A stretch of 64,000 bases of DNA from contig CAVSUR010000009.1 of the NCBI GenBank assembly GCA_963731285.1, positions 62,001-126,000 of the forward strand, in the 5' to 3' direction. The notes under the pieces were generated by a model. It saw only the letters and a program-made list of their open reading frames with translations. It did not search any database and was not told the origin of the DNA. The position numbers and the translations under genes are program-made. The DNA is from CAVSUR01 sp963731285. Lineage in GTDB: Bacteria; Actinomycetota; Actinomycetes; Streptosporangiales; Streptosporangiaceae. Position 1 is the first letter of the stretch. Each line of letters opens with the position of its first letter. Below, in pieces: positions 19,057 through 30,316 of this stretch.

Positions 19057-20055
19057 TCACGATGCGGGCCGGTAATAGGACCTGGCTCCCCGCCGGTAGG
19101 CAGCGATCGCCGCCGGGCTGTCGAGCCGCCAGTCCCGGTATGGTCGGCATCGAACCAGACAAACCCGAGCAGGCCGTAGTCGCGGACGCCCGCGAACAGG
19201 TTGGTGACCTTCGCCGGCTTGTTCGCGGCGGGAGCGGCCCCGGTCTCGGAAATGAGGATCGGGTCGATGGTCAGGGCCCGCACGGCCTTGATAGTCGGCC
19301 CGAACAGCGGGGCGAAAGACCAGGAAGGCTTGTGGTAGTAGCCGTCGATGCCGACCCAGGTCACATAAGAACTCCCTGGCCACCAGGGTCCGGGCGGTGC
19401 GATGCCGGTGCGCTTGTGGAACACGTTAATCGTCCACAGCCAGGACGCGTTCCGGGCTCCTGCCGCGCGGACCACGTTGACGATGTGCCGCCAGGCGGCC
19501 ACGAAGGTCCTTCGGGGACGTGTGCCGAAAGCCCCATGAGTACCAGTTGCCGTTCATCTCGTGACCGAAGGAGAGGATGACGCGGCTGCCGAAGGTCCTG
19601 ACGGACGCGGCGAAAGACCTCAGGTAGTCGTCGTATTTTCCGCGGGCGATGGCGGCCAGGCTGATGTTCGTCGGGTCGATCTGTACCACGGTCAGCGCAT
19701 GATGGCGCCTGGCGTCAGCGGCGAAGCGAGCCTGGAACGGCTCCAGCCAGCCGCTGTAGTAGACGACCAGGTCAGGGCTCACCCCCGTGGCGGAGGTAAA
19801 AGCCTTGATTCCGGCGTACGACTGGGGCGCTGAAGGAGCGAAGAGGCCCAGGTAGGACGCGGGACGGCGGACGAGCGGCACAGTGGGCCCGGACGCCGCT
19901 GGCGAGGGCCTTGCTGCCGGACGAGAACGGGCCGGCGCCGAGTAGCCGCTGCATGACGCCAGGTGCCGTGGCGACTGCTCGCGCCGGTCCACAGCGCGGT
20001 CCAGAGCGCCCTTGCGGCCGGCGTCCCGCGGGGGCTGGCAGTTCGGCGGCCCCAC
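19057..20055 (-). pseudogene. GH26-like glycoside hydrolase (copy C), frameshifted
   Basis: Homologous to copy A. The first block (20055 to about 19500) holds ASYLGLFAPSAPQSY, DLVVYYSGWLEPF and the acid/base motif FGHEMNGNWYSWGF. A second frame continues with AAWRHIVNVVRAAGARNASW, YVTWVGIDGYY and the nucleophile motif ILISETGAAP. The original frame returns near 19140 and ends with DSPAAIAAYRRG and a stop at 19057. Two indels, near 19500 and 19140, break the gene. Both catalytic Glu residues survive. The 5' end is uncertain. Confidence 0.7.
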
Positions 20056-20129
20056 CGTGCTGGCTCCGGCCGCCGGCCGGCGTCACTGCCGGCGCGCACG
20101 GGGCTTTGCGGCTGCGCCGGACTCGGGTC

Positions 20130-21240
20130 ATGGCGCCGCCACGGGCATCCGCCGGCGCCGCGGCCAAACGCGGTGATCGCCGCAGGACTGCTCAGGCGCC
20201 AGTCCTGGACGCCCGAGGGCATCGAACCACACGAATCCGAGCAGGCCGTAAGAGCGGACGCCGGCGAAAAGGTCGCTGATCTTGGCCGGCTGGCCCGCGG
20301 CCGGCGCGGCACCGGTCTCGGAGATAAGGATCGGGTCAGGGTCAGCCGATCGCACCGCCTTGATGGTGGGCCCGAACAGGGAGGCGAAAGTCCAGGACGG
20401 CTTCAGGTAGTAGCCGTCGATGCCGACCCAGGTCACATACGAGCTACCCGGCCACCACGGGGCGGGCGACGGATGCCGTTGCGTTGGTCGATGATGTTGA
20501 CCGTCCACAGCCAGGTCACGTCGTCGGCGCCCTCCTCGCCGGAACACCGTCACGATGTGCCGCCAAGCCGTTACGATACAGCTGGGGGTGCACATGCCGG
20601 TAGCCCCAGTGTACCAGTAGCCGTTCAGGCTCGTGGCCGAAGCCGATGACCACGCCCTGGCCGTGTCCCGCGCCGTAGCTGGCCACTGCCGTCGGCGTAA
20701 CTCTCGCAGATATGAGTCGTAATCGCCCCGGGCGATTGCGGCCAGGCGACGGTACCCGGTTCTATCTGGATTTGCACGACTGCGCCGTGGCGGCCGCCTT
20801 CCTGGCGAACGCCGACTGAAAGGCCTCGTTCCAGCCGCTATAGTATAGAGCGAGATTGAGCCGCGCGCCTGTAAGCGCGGAGAACGATTCAACGGGCCCG
20901 TAGCTGCCGGGGATACCTGGTGCATAAACGCCGAGGTAAGAGGCCGGGTCAGTCGGGCAGCGTGACTACTACAGGACGATGCCGCGCCGGGTCGGCTGAC
21001 TGTCCGGCCCCTGGAGTCCGGGGGATCACCATCTGGACAGCCAGCGCGGTGATGCCCGCCACGATGAGCACGGCGGCGGTACTGCCAAGGAAACTGTGGC
21101 GCAGTCTGTCGGCCAGCCGCTGAGGGCGAGCTTCGAGGTGCTCGGGCAGCTGTCGGCCGACCAGTGCCCTCTTCCGAGATTGAGGCAGGTGACGAGGCGG
21201 AAGGCCGCGCCCGGGACTCCCCGGTGCTCATCTCGCATTC
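20130..21240 (-). pseudogene. GH26-like glycoside hydrolase (copy B), heavily decayed
   Basis: Scattered blocks match copies A and C in order: RLAAIARGDYDSYLRE, AWRHIVTVF, APWWPGSSYVTWVGIDGYY, PTIKAVRS, DPILISETGAAP and GLLGFVWFDA. The last block, DWRLSSPAAITAFGRG, lies in another frame. The acid/base HEMN motif is not intact; it reads through frames as SLNGYWYTG. At least four frame changes make this a clear pseudogene. It lies immediately downstream of the decayed GT2 copy, repeating the order of the intact cluster. Boundaries are approximate. Confidence 0.7.
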
Positions 21241-22815
21241 CTGCCGGGAAAGACCACGCGCAGCACAATGGCTGCGTTCAGCAGCCCGGGAGACGGTAAT
21301 GACGGCCAGGCGCCCTCGGCGAAATCTATCGGTCATCCGCCAGGCTGATAAGCGCGAGCCAGACGGTCGACGACGCTGAAGATTCCACAACCGGACGCCC
21401 CACCACAGGCGGCGCACGGAGCTTACCCCCGCGCCGGTGGCCTGCCAGCTCATGGTCCTGCCCCGCACGAAAGTCCCAGATCGCCAGTGCATGCGCCCAC
21501 GACCGCACAAGGGTCAAGCGGGGAGCGTAGCGCGCAGGTCGTACCTGGACCGATGCCATAGCGGCAGCACTGTCATGCTGGTCAGCATGGACGCGATGAT
21601 CAAGACCAGAATTCCAGTGGGGTAATGCTGTGAGGCCGGAATACGAGCAGGCTTGATAGGGATAAGCGGGATGACAAAAATTGACATTCCCAGTAAAAAG
21701 ATAGTAGGCAAAGCCCGATATATATGTCAGGCGTGCCGGAATGCTCATTGGAACAGACCACAGCCGTGAGGTGAGGATTGTGCTGGTCGAACCGGTGCAC
21801 CACCGGTACTGCTGACGGAAAAATGCGTTAAGCCCGGTCGGGCACGTTCCAGTGGCCAGCACAATAGGCACATAGATCAGGCGTCCAACCAGCCCGCCGG
21901 ACGTCAAGCCCGGTATGGACGTCCTCCGCATAGGCAATGAAGAGTAGTGCCGCCTTGCGGCGGCAAGCGCGGCGCGGCGGTAAACAGCGCAAGTGCCAAC
22001 GCATATGGATGCGTCCAGGCGATCACGGCCGACCTGGATGGCCCGGTAGAACAGTTCCTGTATTGCTCCCGCGGCGCTTTCCACCCAGCACTGCCGACGA
22101 TCGGTGCGAAAGTACTGAGGTGTCTGGACTATGGCGATCTCCGGGTCATTAAAATACGGGAAGAGTTTCCTTCAAGAAGTCGGCTGCGCGGAGCAAAGTC
22201 GGCGTCCAGGATGACGAATAATTCACCGCTAGTAGGCGCTGAAAGCGTATCGAAGATTTCCTGACTTCTTATGTTCACCTTTATTGGGGCGAACGATGTA
22301 ACCAAGGCCAAGGCTCGTTAGCGAGCTCGCGTGCCAGCGGGTCCGCGCGGTCGTCGAGAACATACGGCAGAACGGTGCCGGGATAAGACTCAGCAAGCTT
22401 CGCCACCGTCAGTCCACGTGTTGCGGAGGATAGCCTAGCGGCTCGCCGCAGACCGGGAGAAATATGTCCCACTGATGGATACCGCCGGGGGCTGCCAGAG
22501 GACGATGTGCCGATGCCGTTCGGGATCGAAGCCGCCGCCCATGAATCCAAGCGGCAGGGGACATCGAGAAAGCAATCACGCCGATGAGAGTAAAGAACCC
22601 GAACTCCCACAGCCCGCTGCTGGCCTCGAACATAATCTGGCTCATGCAGCCTGCCAGGAAGGCAATGGTCAGGCTGACTCCCCAGATAGGGCAATGACCG
22701 CGAGGAGATAAAGGTACTTCTCGGCATCGTCGGGGGGCGCTTGCAGCAGCGAGCTGTAGCGGCGATGGCGTCCTGCGGCGGGGTCTGCAGCCTGCGCTCG
22801 ACCGTCGTTGCGGTC
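21240..22815 (-). pseudogene. Cellulose-synthase-like GT2 (copy B), decayed
   Basis: Parallel to GT2 copy A. Recognisable blocks from 5' to 3' on the minus strand are PYVLDDRADP near 22350, GELFVILDADFAPRSR near 22210, AAGAIQELFYRAIQVGRDR, FFRQQYRWCTGSTS (QxxRW) near 21810, and SIPARLTYISGFAYYLFTG. They occur in at least four reading frames. Base composition is locally lower in GC than the flanking copy A (for example around 21600-21720), as expected in a gene released from selection or of separate origin. Limits are approximate. Confidence 0.75.
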
Positions 22816-22819
22816 ACGA

Positions 22820-24400
22820 CATGCTCCGCCGGTGGGCCGGCGATATGCCCACACGGTATAAAATCCCGGGCACCGGGCCGCCGAATGGCACAATTCCGAT
22901 CTGCAGATACCCGGGCGTTGCGCGCAAAGCCTGTGCGATTGGCTTGTCTAGGAACGGCGGTCTCGGTGAAGCTGAGGACCACGAGCGAGAAATAATGGTG
23001 CCTTATCGCCGTCAGGTAAGGTCCGCGGGCTTCCGTCGAACGTTCGAAGCCCGGCCATCGGGCCGCGTGATGCTGAACGTGGTTAGGACCACTGGCGCCA
23101 CACAGTCCTGGGCAGATAGTAACAGGCACGTCGTCGGTCGTCGCCAGGAACTGACCCCCTGACTGGTCCTCGGACGCAGGAAGGCTGTGAGGCTGGCGCG
23201 GCTCCCGGCCAGTTGATCATGGGCCTGAGCCTCCGCTTTTGCCCTCGGCGCCACCCAGCAGGGATGAGGGCCGTAGGCCGACGCAGGCGCTGGCCATCCA
23301 GTCGTGTGTCACCCGCGGGCGCACCAAGCTGACGACATAATTCACCACGTAGCCGACCGCGATGCATGCGAACCAGGCGCCAAAGTCGAGGATGCTTATT
23401 CAGCGAGGTCTGTTGTGTGGATCCGCGCCTGCTCGGTCGGGAACCAGCAACGCGGCCGCGGCTAGCGCCACCAGCAGGAAAGATCGCGATCCGATGATGG
23501 CCTCGTCCCGCCAGGATTCCAAGCGGGATCGCGGCCAGCGCTCCGCTCCGCTACAATCTCTCCGTCCAGTACCAGGTCGTCCGTCAGGATGTGTGGGAGA
23601 CGGGCGCTCCCGCCGCCCGGTCCGCATCGTCGTGGTTTGGCTGATACCGATCAGGTACCAAGAGCCGCCGAGCCTGAGCAGCACGGCCAGCACGCCGGCG
23701 AGGCAGGCCAAGCATCAGCGTGCCGCGCTCGGAGCGTGGCCTTCCCTACCTATCTCCGGGAAGGGCGCTGAACACGGCCATGGGCCATCACTACCGGATC
23801 GAACAACGCGCTTGCGTACTTTGTCGCATTGGCCAGGGCAAGGGCGCCGGCCGCGGCCGAGGATCCAGCCGGTGGCATCTGCACGCGATCGCGTCGCCGG
23901 TAGCGCACCACGCAGCTACCGCCAGAAAACAGCAGCGACAACGAGTCGTAGGTAGCGAAGGAGCCCAAATGCAGCGTCTGGCCCGAGCGTGGCGAACACC
24001 GCTGCTGCGGGGTCCGCCGCCCTCCGGCCGAAAAGCCGTGCTGCAGTAGCCCAGAGGAAGCAGGTGACAGACAAGCATAAAGCACCAGGGACAGCAATCG
24101 CGCTGCCGGCCAGGCCACCCATGCTGTCTGCGAGTGCGCCGATCGGCGGATAGATCACCGGCGACCCGCTGAACCACGTCGAGAAGGCCGGGATGCGCGT
24201 GCCGTGAAGCCAATGCGCCCACTGCAGGTGGCCTGCCTACAGGTAGAGCGCTTCGTCTCCGAAGGCCGTTGTGGTGTGCAGCATTCGCGCCGAGAGAATG
24301 GCCTGAACCGGCGAGGATGACGACGAGCGGCAGGGGCACGGCGAACCCGCGTGACCGAGCCCGGCCCGGCGCTAGGCCACGGGTTTTCCGCGTCACAGCT
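22820..24400 (-). pseudogene. GT-C membrane glycosyltransferase (copy B), decayed
   Basis: Counterpart of the intact GT-C gene. Visible blocks are IYPPIGALADSMGGLAG near 24110-24160, the ACYYLPRTVWRQWS segment near 23100 matching the copy A YYLPAGRDWKRWSS region, and a C-terminus near 22860 reading DFIPCGHIAGPPAEHVV. Several frameshifts separate them. The order of GT-C, GT2, then GH26-like is identical to the intact cluster. The 5' end could extend past 24400, but I cannot recognise it. Confidence 0.65.
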
Positions 24401-25628
24401 GGTCTTCCCGGTGTCTATTTCCAGCAGCTGGCCTGCTGACGCGGGCAGTGACGTGGGCGCCGCAATGTCCGCCGTCTGGGTTCCAGTGCCCGCGGCGGCT
24501 CGCTGGCCACCGGGCCGTTCGGGCTGTCCGCCGCGTACTTGTGGATGGATGATGACTGCTGTTTGGGTCTGCCACACGCCAACCCTTCGCGCACCGCCAG
24601 GTCGGTCGGCAAGCGCACCGCGGTAGGCCCGATGACCGGCGGGCGGCGACAGCGCGATCAGGGCGGGCGGCCTGCTGATCGCCTGTTCGGTGTCGGCTTC
24701 GTCGCTGGCGAGAGCTGGCTCCGCAGTGTCGTGCGGCAGCGGAATGCCGGGGAGAGGGCATGGCCTTCCTCGGCGCGGTCAGGTGCCGCAAGGCTAATCA
24801 TCGCGGCAAGGCCTGCCCATTGCGTTTCGGCAAACAGCGGCCTGGACCTGCTGTCCGGATCGGCGGCGTAGCGGCTGGCGCTCATCTCGAAGGTTTTTCT
24901 GGGAGGACCGCGCGTAGGCTCATCGGGAGTCTGGGCGGCTGCGCTGGCAAACACCTGCCATGGCTGACCCGTGTCTGCCTGGCGGCGGGAGCCGGAGCGA
25001 CCGCCCGCAGCGGCTGTTCGGTGGCGGTGGTTACCAGTGGACCGCTGTCATGGCAAGTCAGTCGGCTAACCGGTATCCGGTGATAACCTTGGTCACATCG
25101 CAAGTCCCCCTGTACAACCGTCGTTGCGTACAGTTACTGCAATCCCGTCTCGGGCAGGACAACCACTGCTGGAAAGGTACTTAACCGGACCGCCGGTTGG
25201 CAGGCTTTTGGCTGAATGCAGCGACGATCGCAGCCCTCAGGGCCCCGTACCTACCTAGTTTGGGAGCTGTGCGGATATGCGGCTGGCACAGTCGTGGACA
25301 GAGTCGCTAGCCGCGACCGTGCTGATCCAGGCTGGCCCGACGACTACACAGGACGTGCCAGTCACCGACGCCGACCGACCGCCTCGTCCGGCAATGGCAG
25401 CGAGCCGTGCCGCGAATACCCCGCGGTGGCCGATCTACCGAGCAAAGAACTAGGAAATCCGCACAGCGCGCAACGGACGCTGCACCCGGTACTAGACCCG
25501 AGCTACACGATGCCTGCACAGGTCGCGCGATTGACAACTATGAGTGGTTTATGTTAAATGGCCGCCTAGCAGGCACTTCGTCCATGCTCGGGGAGCTCTC
25601 AGCATGCGGTGACATCAGGGGGTAAGGC
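24401..25628. other. Intergenic, no recognisable gene
   Basis: About 1.2 kb between the decayed GT-C copy and the membrane-anchored protein gene. Short open frames on both strands have no family signature. Part may be the eroded N-terminal region and promoter of the GT-C copy B. No insertion-sequence ends or repeats stood out. Confidence 0.4.
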
Positions 25629-25631
25629 GTG

Positions 25632-27250
25632 ATGGCTGACGACGAGAACGCCTCGCCGCTATCGCGCCGCCAGCCTGGTCAGCGTACCGGGCACCGCCCG
25701 GCCGCCTACTCAGGTCCGCCGCGGCTTTCGGCGGCGGACCTGGAGCGGATGCAGGCCGCGATCCGGGCTGCGGCGGCGGAGATCGACGACTCGCCAGCTG
25801 CGATCGGCCCGGGATCACCGGCCGGGCCGCCTCCGGCAGGCCAGGAATCCGGTGCCGCCGGAGGCGAGCCGGTTACCCAGCCGATTCCGGTTCCCGCGGC
25901 CCCGGTGGCTGCTGCCACCGCGCAGGTGAAGCAGGGCGGCCGCCGGCGGCCGGAGGACGTCGCGAGCGAGGCTGCGGCCAGCCATCCGGCTCGGCCGGAG
26001 CCGGCTGCTCCCGGGAGGAAAGCCGGGCCCGGAAGACTCGACAGGAACAACGCCGGAAGACTCGACAGGAAGAACCCCGCCGCAACAACGACAGCGGCAG
26101 CAACGGCCGCCACGGGCCCATCCGCCGCGGGGAGCCCGCCGCGGAACCTGCCGGGGCGAGCACGATGGCCGGGTCGGCCGCCGCGCCGGAAGCTCGCTCG
26201 CGGCGTCCGGTCGCGCAGCAGAAGGCGGCGCCCGCCGCGGTGCGGTCCAGCCCGGCGGCTCCGCCTAGCCCGGCGGCCCCGCTCGGTAAGGTCACGCGGC
26301 CCGGGTCGGCTGTCGTGCCCGGCTCGGCTTCGCCCCGCCCGGTTGCGGTGACCGTGTCGCCCCGGCCGTACCGTCGGTACCGTCGGCTGGCCGCCGTGCT
26401 CGCCGCCGCGGCGGTACTGCTGGTCGCCGGGACGGTGGCACGCGTGCTGATCCATCCGCGGGAGAAAGCGGGCGGCCCGGCGGTCGGCAACGGCCAGAAC
26501 TGGGGTTATGCGGCGGCCTGGGTCGCCCAGCAGGTCAGCCGGAGCGTCCGCATCACCTGCGATCAACTGATGTGCGCGCAGCTGCGGTGGGAGCAAGTCC
26601 CGGCCGGGGACTTGCGTCAGCTAGCGCCCGGCCCTGGGGCCGTGCTGCGCACCGCCGTCATCGTCGCCACCCCCGATGTGCGCAAGCAGCTCGGGAACCG
26701 GCTGAGCACGGTCGTCGCGCCCGGCATGATTGCACGGTTCGGCTCGGGGAGCACGGCCATCGAGGTCCGGGTGGTCGCACCAGCTGGGGCTTCGTTCCAG
26801 TCTCTTCTCGCCGCCGATGTCGCTGCCCGCAAGGCGGACAGCGTGACTCTGCTTACCAGCAACGGGCAGATCGTCGTGTCCGCTAAGGCGCGGACGGAGC
26901 TGGCCGCCGGGCAGGTCGACACCCGTCTGCTCTTCCTACTCGCGGCGCTGGGCGGACAGCAGCCAGTGCAGATCTTGTCGTTCGGTGACCCCTCGCCCGG
27001 GGCCGGATTCGCGGTGAGCCCGCTGCGGTCATTCGAGCTGGCCCAGCCAGCCGCGAGCCACATGGCTAATGCCGCCTACATCCGATTCATCCGCGGCTTC
27101 ATCCGGGTGCAGCACGGCGAGTTCCAAACGTCCAGTATCTCGGCCGTGCGGTTGCGCAGTGGCCGGACGGCACTGCGCGTCACCTTTCCCACTCCCAGCT
27201 GGCTCGGTCTGCTGAGTAACCGGGCGCCGAGTATCCGGATCTTCGGCTGA
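25632..27250 (+). pseudogene. Membrane-anchored extracytoplasmic protein of unknown function, probable frameshift
   Basis: Two overlapping frames form one plausible protein of about 540 residues. The first (25632 to about 26150) begins MADDENASPLSRRQPGQR and is low-complexity Pro/Ala/Gly. The second frame (open to 27250) continues with EPAAEPAGASTMAGS, then a single transmembrane helix (LAAVLAAAAVLLVAGTVARV). A C-terminal domain of about 270 residues follows, with paired cysteines in ITCDQLMCAQLRW. A single missing base around 26080-26150 would explain the switch. If there is no error, translation could begin at ATG 26165. No known domain is recognised; proximity to the glycan locus is the only functional hint. 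Confidence 0.55.
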
Positions 27251-27305
27251 CGGGCTGCGACGCGCGTCGGCCAGCGGACCGTCCGGTGGCACCCGGCGCG
27301 CTAGG

Positions 27306-27623
27306 TCAGAATGCCTGCGCGGGCCAGTATTCGCGGCCCTGGCCCGGCTGGGCTTGCAAGCCGCAGCCGAGCACCGCCGTAGCCGCCCCGGTCAGCAGGC
27401 CGCGCAGCCGGTCGTCGGACAGCCCGCTGGCGTAGAACAGCGCCGACTGGATGGCGCCGATCGCGGCGTGCACCTCTGCGCGCGCGTCGCTGTCGGTCAG
27501 GTCCGGATGCAGCTCGCTCACCAGGTGCACCCACTCTTCGAGATACAGCCGGTGCTTGCGGCGCAGCCGGCGGACGGCCCCGCCCCGGGTGCTGCGGAGC
27601 GCGCCGCTACCGCAAACCGGCAC
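27306..27623 (-). pseudogene. TetR-family regulator, C-terminal remnant
   Basis: 105 residues resembling only the ligand-binding half of TetR/AcrR regulators: LRRKHRLYLEEWVHLVSELH, DSDARAEVHAAIGAIQSAL and a final hydrophobic segment. The N-terminal helix-turn-helix is absent; the frame opens only 21 bases from the divergent uraD start. It therefore looks like a 5'-truncated gene that cannot bind DNA. Confidence 0.6.
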
Positions 27624-27643
27624 GGCCGCCGTAGGGTCATACG

Positions 27644-28186
27644 GTGGACGGCGGCAACCTGACCAGCGTGGCCGACCTTGACCAGGCCGGCCCCGCTGCG
27701 GCCGCGGCGGCGCTGGCGCCGTTGTGCGCGAGCACCCGGTGGACCGAGCGGCTGGTCGCAGCCCGCCCGTACCGCTCGGCGGCCGCCCTGATTGCCGCCT
27801 CCGACGCGGCCATCACCGCGCTCGGCTGGCCCGACATCGAGCAGGCCCTGGCCGCCCACCCCCGGATCGGCCAGCCGCCCGCCCGCGGGCGGGCGGCGGG
27901 TGAGCGCGGTACGGCCGGCCACCGCGAGGCATCCTGGTCCCGCGAGGAGCAGGCGGCAGCGTCGCCCGGGGGGGCCAGCCAGGCTGCTGAGCTGCGGGCC
28001 GGCAACGCCGCATACGAGCAGCGGTTCGGTCACGTGTTCCTGATCTGCGCGACCGGGCTGACGGCGGGCGAGGTGCTCGCCGCGCTGCGCAGCCGGCTCG
28101 GCCACGAGGCCACGGCCGAGCGCGAAGTCGTGCGCGGCGAACTGAGGCGGATCACCGCGCTGCGGCTGGCGAAGGCATTCCGCTGA
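27644..28186 (+). CDS. uraD: 2-oxo-4-hydroxy-4-carboxy-5-ureidoimidazoline (OHCU) decarboxylase
   Basis: 180 residues, near full length. Motifs include AAHPRIGQP (catalytic His region), SWSREEQAA, NAAYEQRFGHVFLICATG and a C-terminal ELRRITALRL. The enzyme converts OHCU to S-allantoin, the last of three steps from urate. It starts at GTG 27644 and is followed 19 bases later by uraH, so both later urate steps are co-transcribed. It is the only intact uraD in the window; a C-terminal piece of a second lies after uricase. Confidence 0.92.
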   Translation: MDGGNLTSVADLDQAGPAAAAAALAPLCASTRWTERLVAARPYRSAAALIAASDAAITALGWPDIEQALAAHPRIGQPPARGRAAGERGTAGHREASWSREEQAAASPGGASQAAELRAGNAAYEQRFGHVFLICATGLTAGEVLAALRSRLGHEATAEREVVRGELRRITALRLAKAFR

Positions 28187-28205
28187 CGGACAGGGGAGGA
28201 CCGGC

Positions 28206-28526
28206 GTGGGCGTCTCGACGCACGTCCTGGATGCGGCGGCCGGCGTCCCGGCGGCCGGCCTGGAGCTGTCGCTCGGCCGCCGGGACGGCGAGACCTGGCA
28301 CGAGCTCGCCCGCCGGGTCACCGACGCTGACGGCCGGGTCGCCGACCTAGCCGGCCCGCTAGCGGCCGGGGAGTACCGGATCACCTTCCAGACCGGCGCC
28401 TACCTGGGCGGCCGGACGTTCTACCCGGAGGTCACGGTGGTGTTCGCCGTCACCGACCCGGCGGCGCACTACCACGTGCCGCTACTGCTCAGCCCGTACG
28501 CCTACTCGACCTACCGCGGCTCCTGA
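28206..28526 (+). CDS. uraH: 5-hydroxyisourate hydrolase (transthyretin-like)
   Basis: 106 residues, the normal size. It opens with STHVLD and ends with the family signature HYHVPLLLSPYAYSTYRGS, which carries the catalytic His, Tyr and C-terminal tetrapeptide. It hydrolyses 5-hydroxyisourate, the uricase product, to OHCU. Its 3' end overlaps the convergent MFS gene by 16 bases. A truncated copy of the same C-terminus lies just upstream of uricase at 37583-37672. Confidence 0.95.
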   Translation: MGVSTHVLDAAAGVPAAGLELSLGRRDGETWHELARRVTDADGRVADLAGPLAAGEYRITFQTGAYLGGRTFYPEVTVVFAVTDPAAHYHVPLLLSPYAYSTYRGS

Positions 28527-30316
28527 TACACCGGGGAAAGACCGGGCGCCGGGCCGGCCTTGTACGGCTGCGGTGCCCTGCCCTTCGCGTCCGGGTGGAC
28601 GTAGCGGCCGCCGCGCAGCAGGGAGGCGACAGCGGCGACGGCCGCGAGAACGGCCGCCATGGCGAACACGACGGTCAGGCCGTGGTGAAAGGGACCGGCG
28701 ATCAGGTCGGGGAAGAACTGCCGGCCCGTCAGGGTCCGCCGGCTGGCGGCCGGGAGGGCAGACAGCGCGCCGCCCGCCGCCAGCAGGTGCTGCACCGGGT
28801 TCGCGCCGAGGACCGCCGCGAACAGCGACGACACCGGCGGCAGGGCCCCGATCCGGTGCGCGGTAGCGGCGGCCACGCCGTGCTGCCGCAAGCCCAGGGC
28901 CAGCGTCTGCGGCAGGGTGCTGGCCAGCCCGGCGATCATGAGCGAGAAGAAGATCCCGATGGACAGCGCGGTGCCGGAATTCTGGAAGGTCGACCGCATG
29001 CCGGATGCCGCGCCGCGGTGCCGGGCCGGGACGCTGCCCATGATCGAGGAGGAGTTGGGCGAGGCGAACATGCCGCTGCCGATGCCGTTGGCCGCGGTGA
29101 TCAGCGCGAAGGCCCAGTACGGGAAGTTGACGGGCAGCAGCATCAGGCCGATGAAGCTGGCCCCGAACACGACCATCCCGGCGGTGGCGAAGCCCCGGGA
29201 GCCGAACCGGTCGGACAAGATCCCCGCCGTCGGTCCCGAGACCAGGAACCCGGCCGTCAGGGGCAGCAGGAAGATGCCTGCCCACAGCGGCGTGCTGGCG
29301 TAGTCGTAGCCATGCAGCGGCAGCCAGATCCCCTGCAGCCAGATGATGAGCATGAACTGCAGCCCGCCCCGCGCGATGGCAGCCACCAGGCCCGCAATGC
29401 TGCCGGCGGTGAATGCCCGGATCCGGAACAGGCTCAGCTGGAACATCGGCTCGGCTATCGTGCTCTCGATCACCGCGAACGCCGCCAGCAGCGCCGCGCC
29501 GCCGGCGAGCAGGCCGATGACCTCGGGGTTGGTCCAGCCCATGCTGTGCCGGCCGTACGGCTGGATGCCGGCGGTGATGCCGATCAGGACCGCGCTCAGG
29601 CCGACGGCGAAGGTGACGTTGCCCCACCAGTCGATCCGGCCGCGGTGCCGCTCGCCGCCCTCGCGCAGCTTGCGGTAGGCCCACAGCGTGCCGAACACCC
29701 CGACGGGCACGTTGACCCAGAACACCGCCCGCCAGTCCCAGGCGGCCAGGAGGCCGCCGGCGACCAGGCCGATGAACTGGCCGGCCAGGCCCGCGATCTG
29801 GTTGGTGCCGAGCGCGAAGCCGCGCTGATCGGACGGGAACGCGTCGGTCAGGATGGCGGCCGAGTTCGCCATCAGCATGGACCCGCCGACGGCCTGGAGC
29901 ACCCGCCAGCCGATCAGCCACAGTGCCCCGCGGCCGCCATCGTAGGGATCGAAGGACAGCAGGATCGAGGCGATCGTGAAGACGACGAAGCCGGCGTTGT
30001 AGATCCTGACCCGGCCGAACATGTCACCCAGGCGGCCGAGGGTGACCACGAGCACGGCTTGCACCAGCCGGTATCCCATGATCATCCACAGCAGGTAGCT
30101 GATGTTGCCGGGGGCCAGCGGATCCAGGTGGATGCCGCGGAAGATGGCCGGCAGCGCGATGATCACGATCGAGCCGTCCAGGGTGGCCATGAACATGGCC
30201 GCGGTCGTGTTCGCCAGCGCCACCCACTTGTAGCGGTCAGCCGCGGCCGCGCGGGCCGCTGCCCGCTCGCTGACGTCCGGCGGCCCGTCTGGTGCTTTCC
30301 GTCCGGGCGTCCCCAT
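28511..30316 (-). CDS. MFS drug:H+ antiporter, DHA2 (14-TM) family
   Basis: 601 residues with about 14 transmembrane segments. Typical elements are FMATLDGSIVIIALPAI in TM1, LGRLGDMFGRVRIYNAGF in loop 2-3, and the motif C-like stretch around LGTNQIAGLAGQFIGLVAGG. The family exports drugs, dyes or endogenous metabolites. Its ATG overlaps the MarR stop by one base, so repressor and pump are one operon and the MarR ligand is likely a pump substrate. Confidence 0.92.
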   Translation of the reverse strand: MGTPGRKAPDGPPDVSERAAARAAAADRYKWVALANTTAAMFMATLDGSIVIIALPAIFRGIHLDPLAPGNISYLLWMIMGYRLVQAVLVVTLGRLGDMFGRVRIYNAGFVVFTIASILLSFDPYDGGRGALWLIGWRVLQAVGGSMLMANSAAILTDAFPSDQRGFALGTNQIAGLAGQFIGLVAGGLLAAWDWRAVFWVNVPVGVFGTLWAYRKLREGGERHRGRIDWWGNVTFAVGLSAVLIGITAGIQPYGRHSMGWTNPEVIGLLAGGAALLAAFAVIESTIAEPMFQLSLFRIRAFTAGSIAGLVAAIARGGLQFMLIIWLQGIWLPLHGYDYASTPLWAGIFLLPLTAGFLVSGPTAGILSDRFGSRGFATAGMVVFGASFIGLMLLPVNFPYWAFALITAANGIGSGMFASPNSSSIMGSVPARHRGAASGMRSTFQNSGTALSIGIFFSLMIAGLASTLPQTLALGLRQHGVAAATAHRIGALPPVSSLFAAVLGANPVQHLLAAGGALSALPAASRRTLTGRQFFPDLIAGPFHHGLTVVFAMAAVLAAVAAVASLLRGGRYVHPDAKGRAPQPYKAGPAPGLSPVYQEPR

